NCBI GenBank assembly: GCA_964472725.1
Contig: CAYYLZ010000007.1
Location: forward strand, 1 to 64,000
DNA length: 64,000 nt
Origin: RGIG6375 sp964472725
Lineage (GTDB): Bacteria; Bacillota; Clostridia; Oscillospirales; Oscillospiraceae
Direction of reading: 5' to 3'
Shown here piece after piece: positions 14,798 through 21,804 of this stretch. A program made the translations under genes and the position numbers. Positions within the stretch are counted from its first letter, which is position 1. Each line of letters opens with the position of its first letter. The notes below the pieces were generated by a model that ran no database searches, was not told the DNA's origin, and saw nothing but the letters and a program-made list of their open reading frames with translations.

Positions 14798-17221
14798 TTA
14801 CAGACCCATTTCGGTTCTGCGGATAAGGTCGTCCTGGCAGCCCTTGAATACTTCTACGAAGTATGCGGAGAAGCCTGCTACGCGGACAACAAGATCCTTG
14901 TAGTTTTCAGGATGAGCCTGGGCGTCGCGGAGAGTGTCGCTGGAAACGACGTTGAGCTGGAGCTCCATGCCGCCGCCATCAAAGTAGGACTGCATTACTG
15001 CTCTGAGCTTGGCGTTGCCGCCCTCGCCTCTGAGCGCAGTGGGATGGAACTTCATGTTGCAGAGAGTACCGTTGCCGTACTCGCTCTGGTCGAAGTTGAG
15101 AACGGAGTTGATGAAGGAAACGGGGCCGTTCTTATCCATACCCTGAACGTTGGAGATACCGTCGGTGAGGGCGTCGCCGAACTTACGTCCGTCGGGAGTT
15201 GCCCAGGTGAACCAACCGAAGATAACGTTAGCGGTTACGGGGTAGCAGCCTGCGCTGAAGCGGCCACGAGGACCGGTACCGCGGTTGATAGCGTTAGCGT
15301 AGGTGGAAGCGGTGAAGTCAACATACTTGTCAGCCTCGGGATCGCCGTTGCCGTAACGAGGTACTCTGCCGTTGATAATCTGGCGCAGCTCTTCGTAGCC
15401 TTCCCAGTTTGCCATGATGGCATCGTAAAGCTCGCGGGTGGTAGCGATCTTCTCGCGGAAGCAGACGTAGTCGATGATGTTAAGGCTGTCTGCTACGTTG
15501 CCAAGACCGATGCAGGAGTTACCGGTGGAGTTGTACTTTGCGCCGCCGGCCTGGCAGTCCTTGCCGTTCTCCATGCAGCCCTCGAGGGTTGCTGAAACCA
15601 TGGGCAGAGGATTGTGGAAGGCAGCCATGGACTCCCATGCGTTGATGCAGCTGATCTGCCACTTGCAGAAGAAGTCGAACTGAGTCTTTACAGCCTCGAG
15701 AACCTGATCCATGCTGGTCATCTCATAGAGATAGCCGGTAGCGGGGCCGGTCTGCTTGGGTTCGGGACCGCCGGGGAAGCGCATGGGGTTGGCGCCGTTG
15801 TTGATTGCCAGAAGGAATGCGTTGGCAATGTTCAGGTAGGACTCGGTGCCGGTACCGCCGGGCTGAGCCCACTCATAACCGCCGACGGAAGGCTCAACGC
15901 AGCCGTTCAGGCAGTAGTTTCTTGCGTCCTCAAGAGGAATACCGCGCTTCATAAGTGCGGGAATGATGACCTTGTCGCTCTCGAAGGTGGGAACACCGCC
16001 GCAGAGCTTGGTGGTCTCGATAGCAGCCTCCCACAGCTCGTCGGGAGTGCCATCGTGGATACGGAGAGCCTGCGGAGGATCGTGGAGAACCAGACGACCT
16101 GCAGACTGGAGCATCATGTAGGTAACAGCGTTGGTGGCATCGTTGCCTTCCTTGTCTACGCCGCCCATGGTCATGAGCTGACCGCTGGTGTAGCCCGGGC
16201 CGGACTTGGTTGCGCCCTCGGACCAGATCTTGTTGCACTCTGCGACCTTGAGGTAGAACATATCCATGATCTCCTGAGCGTACTCGGGAGTGATGGTGCC
16301 GTTGGCGATGTCCTGCTCATAGTAGTGACCAAGGTACTGGTCAACACGGCCGTAGCTGATACCATGCTGCTGACCGTCCATGCACATGGAGAGCTGATAC
16401 AGGTAGATGCACTGAACTGCATCGTGGAAGTTACGGCAGGGGTTCTTCATGATCCAGTTGAGAGTGTCAGCCATTCTCAGAAGCTCAGCCTTACGCTCGG
16501 GATTGGTTTCCTTCTCGGCAAGACGCTCGCACTCTGCGCCGTATCTCTCGGACCAGTGGATAATACCCTCGCTGACGATGGAGACAGCGCGGTAGAAGTT
16601 ATACTTATAAATGGAATCGCCGAAGATGCCGTCCTCTTCCAGCTGACGCATCTTGTCCTCGGCTTCCTTCTGGATAGCGCCGAAGCCCTTCTGGGTAGCA
16701 GTCCAGAAGTTAGCTACGAAGTGGCCAACGGGAGACTGGCAGTTGTCCTTGGGGCCGAAGAAGAGAACGCCGTTGCCGCCCATGTGGTCACGATGGTAGC
16801 GGGGCATATACTCGTCGGTCATAGCGCTCATGCTGTTCTTGTCCCAAAAATCGCCGGTCTCGAGGAGGTACTTCTCGTCCTCGGGGTCGATGTCATAGGG
16901 ATCCTGCTCACGCTTGGGAATAGTACCGTCGCGCAGTTCCTTCATGAACCAGTTAAAGGAGGTTTCGGGATAGAGAGCGCAGCAGCGATAGCTGGCACCC
17001 TGCCAACCGACAATGACCTCGTCCTCGTTGATGTGAACAGGCATGTTCTCAAAGAGGTTGCGCAGGTTCTTTGCGCGCTTGAGGATACCGGTAAGCTGGG
17101 GGTTGTTCATATAGAACTCGGTAACCAGGCGATAACGATGGATATCAACCTTGGGTCTGGTGTTACGATACTTCTCGCGAATTTTCTTAACGCGATCAGT
17201 CATGGGCTTAAGCTCATACAT
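14798..17221 (-). CDS. Glycyl radical enzyme 1 (Cys-Val-Glu type, PFL2-like)
   Basis: 807 residues. The radical site is RVAGFSAYF with Gly near 783. The thiyl site is NGCVEPS with Cys441 and Glu443. The Cys-x-Glu pair is known from eliminating or dehydrating and decarboxylating members (glycerol dehydratase, choline TMA-lyase, hydroxyphenylacetate decarboxylase), not from pyruvate formate-lyase (Cys-Cys). There is no N-terminal microcompartment tag and no shell gene nearby. It is followed by its activase and is divergent from a DUF169 gene. The substrate cannot be assigned. It could be a dehydratase, lyase or decarboxylase. Confidence 0.93.
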   Translation of the reverse strand: MYELKPMTDRVKKIREKYRNTRPKVDIHRYRLVTEFYMNNPQLTGILKRAKNLRNLFENMPVHINEDEVIVGWQGASYRCCALYPETSFNWFMKELRDGTIPKREQDPYDIDPEDEKYLLETGDFWDKNSMSAMTDEYMPRYHRDHMGGNGVLFFGPKDNCQSPVGHFVANFWTATQKGFGAIQKEAEDKMRQLEEDGIFGDSIYKYNFYRAVSIVSEGIIHWSERYGAECERLAEKETNPERKAELLRMADTLNWIMKNPCRNFHDAVQCIYLYQLSMCMDGQQHGISYGRVDQYLGHYYEQDIANGTITPEYAQEIMDMFYLKVAECNKIWSEGATKSGPGYTSGQLMTMGGVDKEGNDATNAVTYMMLQSAGRLVLHDPPQALRIHDGTPDELWEAAIETTKLCGGVPTFESDKVIIPALMKRGIPLEDARNYCLNGCVEPSVGGYEWAQPGGTGTESYLNIANAFLLAINNGANPMRFPGGPEPKQTGPATGYLYEMTSMDQVLEAVKTQFDFFCKWQISCINAWESMAAFHNPLPMVSATLEGCMENGKDCQAGGAKYNSTGNSCIGLGNVADSLNIIDYVCFREKIATTRELYDAIMANWEGYEELRQIINGRVPRYGNGDPEADKYVDFTASTYANAINRGTGPRGRFSAGCYPVTANVIFGWFTWATPDGRKFGDALTDGISNVQGMDKNGPVSFINSVLNFDQSEYGNGTLCNMKFHPTALRGEGGNAKLRAVMQSYFDGGGMELQLNVVSSDTLRDAQAHPENYKDLVVRVAGFSAYFVEVFKGCQDDLIRRTEMGL

Positions 17222-17309
17222 AGATTTTTGCTCCTTTCTTAAAAGAAAACCTGTAATTATGGTATGTAATTTGTTTCCTTTGAAAAATTCTCGGTTTTAT
17301 CCTGCTTAC

Positions 17310-17338
17310 ATGATATCATAAACTTCTGCAAAGGTCAA
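17310..17338 (-). promoter_or_regulatory. Promoter of the glycyl radical enzyme 1 operon
   Basis: On the minus strand TTGACC (17338-17333), 17-base spacer, TATCAT (17315-17310). Confidence 0.7.
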
Positions 17339-17373
17339 ACACAACCGTTAAGCCAAAACGGATTTGCATAGTA

Positions 17374-17392
17374 TCATACACTTTTCGTATGA
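17374..17392. promoter_or_regulatory. Inverted repeat TCATAC-N7-GTATGA between divergent promoters
   Basis: A perfect 6+7+6 dyad lies between the promoters of glycyl radical enzyme 1 and the DUF169 gene. A second dyad, CCGTT...AACGG, lies at about 17346-17361. Both are placed to control the two units together. Confidence 0.5.
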
Positions 17393-17398
17393 AAAACC

Positions 17399-17427
17399 TT
17401 TTCAATCGATTGCCGCTATGCTAAAAT
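17399..17427 (+). promoter_or_regulatory. Promoter of the first DUF169 gene
   Basis: TTTTCA (17399-17404), 17-base spacer, TAAAAT (17422-17427). The -35 is weak, which fits activation from the adjacent dyad. Confidence 0.5.
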
Positions 17428-17459
17428 AAGAAAAACAAACTTTACAGGAGGATATCAAG

Positions 17460-18281
17460 ATGTATACTGTGGCAGAATTCAACGAAATCGGCAAGGAAAT
17501 GGAGGATCTTCTCTATCTCAGAAGCGCCCCCATAGCAATAAAGGTGCTCTACAGCGAGGACGAGATCCCCGAGGGCTGCTATGTTCCCTCCAAAGACAGA
17601 GATGAGCGCCCCGCTCTGTGTCAGGCATTCGCTCAGGTTCGCCGCAACCGCCGTTCCATGGTTATGCTCAAGGGCGACCACTGGTGCCTGTGGCCTCTTA
17701 TCTCCTTCAAGCTTGGCCCCGTTGATGAGGACGATATCAAGTACGTGGGCAGCGGCTATTTCATCAAGGGTCGCGAGGCCAGCGAGGCCTACTGGCGCGC
17801 CAACTTCCCCTTTATCCGCGAGGATAAGCAGAACATAGGTCTTGCCATCGCTCCTCTCGCAAGCTGCACCTTCCAGCCCGACGCGGTAATGGTATATTGC
17901 GCTCCCGACCAGCTCCGTCAGCTGCTCATGGCTGTCAAGTACAGCACCGCAAAAATCGCAGGCACCGCCATGGATACCGTCGGCTCCTGCATCAATGCTC
18001 TTATTCCCGTTCTCAACGGCGATCAGGATTTCTGCATGACCATTCCCGACCCCGGCGAGTATGAGCGCGCGCTGGCAGGCGACAATGAGATGATTTTCGT
18101 TTTCCGCGGCGACAAGACCGATGTTCTTATCGGCGGCATGCGCGAAATAAACGACATGGGCTTCGGCTACAAGAAGCTGGCAATGGATATGAACATTGAA
18201 TATCCCCGCGCCGAGTTCTACAACGTAATGTTCGCAAAATGGGGTCTCAAGACCGGCGAGCAGTGGGGCTTCGACAGATAA
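17460..18281 (+). CDS. DUF169 protein 1
   Basis: 273 residues related to DUF169/COG2043 proteins of unknown function. Conserved stretches shared with the second copy at 30911 include APIAIKVLYSEDEIPEG/SPIALKLIYSEDEIPEG, CQAFAQVRRNR/CQAYALVRRNR, MLKGDHWCLWPL/MLKEDHWCVWPL, FPDPGEYERA-like ends and PEFYNVMFxKWGL. Several Cys are conserved (ALCQAF, DHWCLWP, ASCTF, GSCIN), which could bind metal or a cofactor. AGGAGG precedes the ATG. It shares a promoter region with glycyl radical enzyme 1, so a role in that pathway is inferred. No catalytic function is known. Confidence 0.85.
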   Translation: MYTVAEFNEIGKEMEDLLYLRSAPIAIKVLYSEDEIPEGCYVPSKDRDERPALCQAFAQVRRNRRSMVMLKGDHWCLWPLISFKLGPVDEDDIKYVGSGYFIKGREASEAYWRANFPFIREDKQNIGLAIAPLASCTFQPDAVMVYCAPDQLRQLLMAVKYSTAKIAGTAMDTVGSCINALIPVLNGDQDFCMTIPDPGEYERALAGDNEMIFVFRGDKTDVLIGGMREINDMGFGYKKLAMDMNIEYPRAEFYNVMFAKWGLKTGEQWGFDR

Positions 18282-18293
18282 GTACATAAAGCC

Positions 18294-18325
18294 AAAATCA
18301 CCCGTTCAGTGAACGGGTGATTTTT
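18294..18325. terminator. Shared bidirectional terminator
   Basis: AAATCACCCGTTCA / GAACGGGTGATTT stem, with TTTTT on the plus side. It serves the DUF169 gene and the convergent truA gene. Confidence 0.8.
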
Positions 18326-18326
18326 A

Positions 18327-19064
18327 TCAATATTTCACTTCCCAAAGAGTGAGGCCGCAGGCCGGTGTGGTCTGTCCTGTCTGCTGACGGTCAAGGGTTT
18401 CAAAGGCTGCGTCTATTGTGGATATGTCACGCTCGCCGAGACCGACTTCCACAAGAGTACCCACGATTATGCGCACCATGTTATACAGGAAGCCGTCGCT
18501 GGTGACACTGAATCGCAGCTCGTCGCCGATACGGTCGATTTTTATCTCCTTAACATAGCGCACGGTGGATTTATTGAACTTCTTCAGTGAGCAGAATGCT
18601 CGAAAATCGTGCCTGCCGCATATCTTTCCCGCCGCAAGGCTCATTTTATGCATATCCAGCTCGTGCGGCATATTCCAAAGGTACTTGCGCTCAAACACAT
18701 TGGGAGCTTCGCTGTTCCAGATACGGTAAACGTAGGTCTTTTCCACGCAGTTGAGGCGGGCATGGAAGCGGGGAGCTGCCTCCGTCAGCGCAAGTGCGCC
18801 TATATCCTCCGGCAGGTAGGCGCGCATCTGCCGCAGCAGCTCCTCGCAGCTTATATCCGTGTCGGCACGGAAGGAGGCCACCTGCATACGGGCGTGAGCG
18901 CCCGCGTCGGTGCGTCCGGAACCGTTCACCTCAACGTTCTGCTCAAGCAGGCGGGAAAGCAGGGTCTCCAGCTTGCCCTGTATGGTATTAGGGGTGTTTC
19001 CCTGCTTCTGCCAGCCCTTGTAGCGGCTGCCGTCGTATGCAAGGGTAAGCTGAAAATTTCTCAT
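18327..19064 (-). CDS. truA: tRNA pseudouridine(38-40) synthase TruA
   Basis: 245 residues. The catalytic region is VEVNGSGRTDAGAHARMQVASF with the conserved Asp (RTDAGAHA). YDGSRYKGWQKQGNTPNTIQ is at the N-terminus and SDGFLYNMVRIIVGTL near the C-terminus. It modifies U38-U40 of many tRNA anticodon stems. This housekeeping gene lies inside the catabolic island and is transcribed with the leftward lipoprotein/RAYT genes. Confidence 0.95.
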   Translation of the reverse strand: MRNFQLTLAYDGSRYKGWQKQGNTPNTIQGKLETLLSRLLEQNVEVNGSGRTDAGAHARMQVASFRADTDISCEELLRQMRAYLPEDIGALALTEAAPRFHARLNCVEKTYVYRIWNSEAPNVFERKYLWNMPHELDMHKMSLAAGKICGRHDFRAFCSLKKFNKSTVRYVKEIKIDRIGDELRFSVTSDGFLYNMVRIIVGTLVEVGLGERDISTIDAAFETLDRQQTGQTTPACGLTLWEVKY

Positions 19065-19078
19065 AGGTTTCTCCTTTG

Positions 19079-19594
19079 TTATTCCAAAATACCTCGGAAA
19101 TAATATTTATCCTCCGCCCATTTGCCCGGATTATCGTCAATATATTGCCATGCCGCCCTATACGCCTCGTCGCTGCGTATGATGCTTTCGTAGTACGATT
19201 CCTGCCATATTGAACGCCCCAGTTCACGTGTAATCATGGCTTTCGTGGAGCGCACTACGGTAAACAGGGTAGGGCGGGATGCCCTCATCCCGCCGCTCTT
19301 CGGCAGTGGTTCTATTATGATTATCATATGAACATGATTCGGCATTATAACATACTTATCAACCTTGACATTTTCGTATGAAGACTTAATGTTTTCTATG
19401 TATTTCTGCGTCACCAATCCTGCTCTGCTAAGTCGGACAGACGGCGGGACGAAGGCATCCCGCCCTACCTCGACCTTACCTAAAATCTGCCGCATTTCAT
19501 CTACACACATGGTAACGAAGCAATAGCCTTCACTGCCGTAATCATAGTCTTTCAAACGTGGATGCTTTCGCACAGGAAATTTATTTTCCATCAT
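19079..19594 (-). CDS. REP-associated tyrosine transposase (RAYT, Y1_Tnp family)
   Basis: 171 residues of a single HUH nuclease domain. The metal-binding HUH motif is PNHVHMI, and the likely catalytic Tyr lies in WQESYYESIIRSDEAY. It ends YIDDNPGKW. RAYTs are domesticated IS200-like transposases linked to REP palindromes. Two 27-base REP-like palindromes lie within this coding frame (19269-19295 and 19442-19468), where they are translated. The start overlaps the stop of the upstream DUF3048 gene. Confidence 0.85.
   Translation of the reverse strand: MMENKFPVRKHPRLKDYDYGSEGYCFVTMCVDEMRQILGKVEVGRDAFVPPSVRLSRAGLVTQKYIENIKSSYENVKVDKYVIMPNHVHMIIIIEPLPKSGGMRASRPTLFTVVRSTKAMITRELGRSIWQESYYESIIRSDEAYRAAWQYIDDNPGKWAEDKYYFRGILE
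19269..19295 (+). repeat. REP-like palindrome A inside the RAYT gene
   Basis: GTAGGGCGGGATGCC then CTCATCCCGCCG: a GGCGGGATG / CATCCCGCC stem-loop. Palindrome B carries the same 5' end in the opposite orientation. Confidence 0.7.
19442..19468 (-). repeat. REP-like palindrome B inside the RAYT gene
   Basis: On the minus strand GTAGGGCGGGATGCC then TTCGTCCCGCCG. It differs from palindrome A at two bases and is inverted relative to it, 146 bases apart. Confidence 0.7.
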
Positions 19595-20721
19595 TCGGCA
19601 ATAATCTCTTTTTCCAGCGGTATCAGATTTACATAGGTCTTGCCGCGGCCCAGCTCAAGGGTGCTGCCGTCCTCGGTGTAATACCTGAAGGGTGCGTACT
19701 TGTCGCCCTTTTCCCACTTGATGGGGATCATCCTGCCACCGCAGGCATACCAACCGCTGCCGCTGTCAAGGGTGACGATCATGTGGCCGTAGCTGTCGCC
19801 GCTGTTATAGCAGGATATCTGCAGGGTTATTACGTTGGTAACGCTGACCTGAGTTCCATCGTTGCCGTCTATGTAGGGCTTGCCGTATTCATTAACCATG
19901 TAAAGACCGGTTTCCGCATCGTAGGTAAACACGCCTGTCTTGTAATCGGAGTAAGGCACTGTGACCACGTTTGCGCTCACACCGTCAACGGGAGTACCGT
20001 CATCGGTGAAGCTGAGTTCCTGCTGAAAATCGTCTTTTAGCGTGGTGCGAACACCATAATACTCCACGGCCTCCATAATGCGCTCGCCGGAGGTCATAAG
20101 GCTGTGCTCATAATCGTACTTTTTGCTGTCACCCATGCGATAGCGGTCACGGTAGAACACGCCTCCGGGGATATAGCTGTAGTGTCCGTTCACGCCGTCT
20201 ATGTAGTCAACGTCCCAGCTGCGCAGGTCGGAATACGCCTCCTCGCTGCCGCCCGCGTGGACGAATACAGCATCGTGACCCAGCGCCAGCTCGATATAGT
20301 AGCGGCGGGCGGAGCGCACGGAACCAAGCACCTCCACGTCCTCAACGGACTGGTACACGCCCAGCATACGGGTGATGCCGCCCTCGGCGATGACCTCGTA
20401 AATGATATCAGCCTGACTGTTACCCTGCTGGGGCAGCGCGTCCTTAAGATTATTGAGCATTACCGCAATGGGACGCACTCTGCTCACGTCCTCCGCTACC
20501 GGCTCGCCGGTAAGGGGATTTACGGGGCCGGAATAAGGGGTGGGCGTAGGCTCCGGGGTATGCTCGGGCGTGGGAGTTGGAGTAGGTTCAGGGGTAGGCG
20601 TGGGCGCAGGCGTCGCGGTGGGTGTAGGGGTGGGTGCGGGAGTTTCCTCGGGTGCGCCGCAGGCAGCCATGGACATCAGCATCAGCAGCGCCAGCATAAT
20701 TGCAAAAAGCTTCTTTATCAT
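19591..20721 (-). CDS. DUF3048 lipoprotein (YerB-like)
   Basis: 376 residues. The signal peptide has lipobox MSMAAC, followed by a Thr-Pro repeat linker (about residues 25-60) that spans the wall. The DUF3048 start NPLTGEPV then leads to RPIAVMLNNLKDALPQQGNSQADIIYE and GSVRSARRYYIELA. DUF3048 proteins are extracytoplasmic with no established activity. I use the ATG at 20721, after AGGGGA. A pair of Spo0A-type boxes lies near its promoter, suggesting control at the onset of sporulation. Confidence 0.88.
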   Translation of the reverse strand: MIKKLFAIMLALLMLMSMAACGAPEETPAPTPTPTATPAPTPTPEPTPTPTPEHTPEPTPTPYSGPVNPLTGEPVAEDVSRVRPIAVMLNNLKDALPQQGNSQADIIYEVIAEGGITRMLGVYQSVEDVEVLGSVRSARRYYIELALGHDAVFVHAGGSEEAYSDLRSWDVDYIDGVNGHYSYIPGGVFYRDRYRMGDSKKYDYEHSLMTSGERIMEAVEYYGVRTTLKDDFQQELSFTDDGTPVDGVSANVVTVPYSDYKTGVFTYDAETGLYMVNEYGKPYIDGNDGTQVSVTNVITLQISCYNSGDSYGHMIVTLDSGSGWYACGGRMIPIKWEKGDKYAPFRYYTEDGSTLELGRGKTYVNLIPLEKEIIAE

Positions 20722-20752
20722 ATATTTCCCCTCTTGAAAACATTGTAGGAGC

Positions 20753-20767
20753 CGACATTTTTCGACA
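20753..20767 (-). promoter_or_regulatory. Two tandem Spo0A-type boxes upstream of the DUF3048 gene
   Basis: On the minus strand TGTCGAA (20767-20761, exact consensus) and TGTCGGC (20757-20751) are spaced exactly 10 bases. A TACAAT -10 follows at 20747-20742, so the boxes cover the -35 region as at Spo0A-activated promoters. Confidence 0.6.
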
Positions 20768-20834
20768 TCATATATTTTACGTTTTCGGGGAAAGATTGTC
20801 AACTATGCAAACACCACCGGTAAACAATGGCAAA

Positions 20835-20866
20835 ACGCGTGGCGCATCAAAAGATGTGCCACGCGT
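20835..20866 (-). terminator. Terminator of the DUF4358-like lipoprotein gene
   Basis: ACGCGTGGCGCATC / GATGTGCCACGCGT stem with a 4-base loop. On the minus strand TTTTG follows. Confidence 0.75.
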
Positions 20867-20871
20867 GATTT

Positions 20872-21486
20872 TTACTCGAAATAGCTCTTGAAAACATCGG
20901 CCGCGGCTTCTGCGTTTTCCGCTACGGCGAAGAAGATATAATTATCGGCGGTCTCCAGCACATAAGCCTCAACCAGCTTCAGCTGCTCGGGAAGATACTG
21001 CTTCCACTGCTCAACAAGGGCGGCCTGATGGGCCATTACCTCTTCCTTTACGCTCTCCAGCTGTCCCTCCTTGCACTTGGCAATAAAGAACTCGGAGGCA
21101 CTGACGTTCATCATGGGGAACTGGAACACGAAGCTCTCCAGCTTCTCGGGGTCTATACCCGCAATATCCTTAAGCATATCCTCGGGCACGGCCTCGGTCA
21201 CCGGGAAGGTGTCGCCGTACTTCTCGTAAATTGCCTCCCATATAGCTTCGGGAGAGGTTTCACCCTGTCCCTGCTCGTTCCCGCTCTGCTGTTCACCTCC
21301 TTCAGGAGATGCCGCAGGAGTGGTAGTGGGAGAGGCGGACGGTGAGGGTTCCGTAGTGGCGGGCACCGTGGTATTGGTGCCGGGCACGTCCGTGGGAGAG
21401 GACGCATTATCGTTGGTTTTATTGGCGCAGGCGGTGAAGCCGAGCAGCATTACCGCAGCCAGCGCGAGAGCAATTATGTTTTTCAT
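20872..21486 (-). CDS. Lipoprotein, DUF4358-like
   Basis: 204 residues. The signal peptide MKNIIALALAAVMLLGFTAC has a lipobox. A Ser/Thr/Pro-rich linker runs to about residue 75, and a compact helical/beta domain (about 80-204) follows with KLESFVFQFPMMNVSASEFFIAK and AYVLETADNYIFFAVAE, as in DUF4358. It is anchored outside the membrane; function unknown. The ATG at 21486 follows GGAGG inside the structured leader at 21487-21632. Confidence 0.75.
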   Translation of the reverse strand: MKNIIALALAAVMLLGFTACANKTNDNASSPTDVPGTNTTVPATTEPSPSASPTTTPAASPEGGEQQSGNEQGQGETSPEAIWEAIYEKYGDTFPVTEAVPEDMLKDIAGIDPEKLESFVFQFPMMNVSASEFFIAKCKEGQLESVKEEVMAHQAALVEQWKQYLPEQLKLVEAYVLETADNYIFFAVAENAEAAADVFKSYFE

Positions 21487-21632
21487 ATAAATCCTCCATG
21501 CGACACAAGCGCACAAATAGTTATTAAAGATCCTCGCGTATGGAGGATTTTTTGCCATCAACGCCGGTTGCCCGCAGGGTGAGGCGTTGGGCTTTTCAAT
21601 AATGTTAGTGTGTTTTTTCACACTAATCCTCC
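21487..21632 (-). ncRNA. Structured 5' leader RNA, copy 1
   Basis: Reading leftward: AGGAGG, then AGTGTGA/ACACACT hairpin, then CAACGCC/GGCGTTG stem (21589-21583 with 21565-21559) enclosing a CCC/GGG hairpin, then CAACC, ATGGC, ATCCTC/GAGGAT hairpin and a TGCGC/CGCA hairpin just before GGAGGATTTATATG. Copy 2 at 60780-60911 keeps the layout with compensatory changes. A short GTG reading frame starts 6 bases after the first AGGAGG and here runs into the gene. Candidate cis-regulatory RNA. Confidence 0.6.
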
Positions 21633-21734
21633 TTTCGCAAAATCTTTGCAAGGTATAATTTGCCCGCAGCACATCATTTTTATTCGCTGCATGAACTTAT
21701 GAAATTATAGTATCGGTTTTCCGGCAAATGATTA

Positions 21735-21763
21735 TGGACAGTTAAAATCTTTTTGTGTAAAAT
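21735..21763 (+). promoter_or_regulatory. Promoter of glycyl radical enzyme 2
   Basis: TGGACA (21735-21740), 17-base spacer, TAAAAT (21758-21763). Confidence 0.6.
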
Positions 21764-21804
21764 AAAACCAAGACTAAAACGAAACTGCGAAAGGAGCAAT
21801 TTTC

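Noticed and set aside
14798..17221. Assignment of glycyl radical enzyme 1 as choline TMA-lyase or diol dehydratase
   Set aside because: GCVEP is shared by many eliminases; there are no microcompartment genes, no encapsulation tag and no diagnostic substrate residues I can verify by eye.
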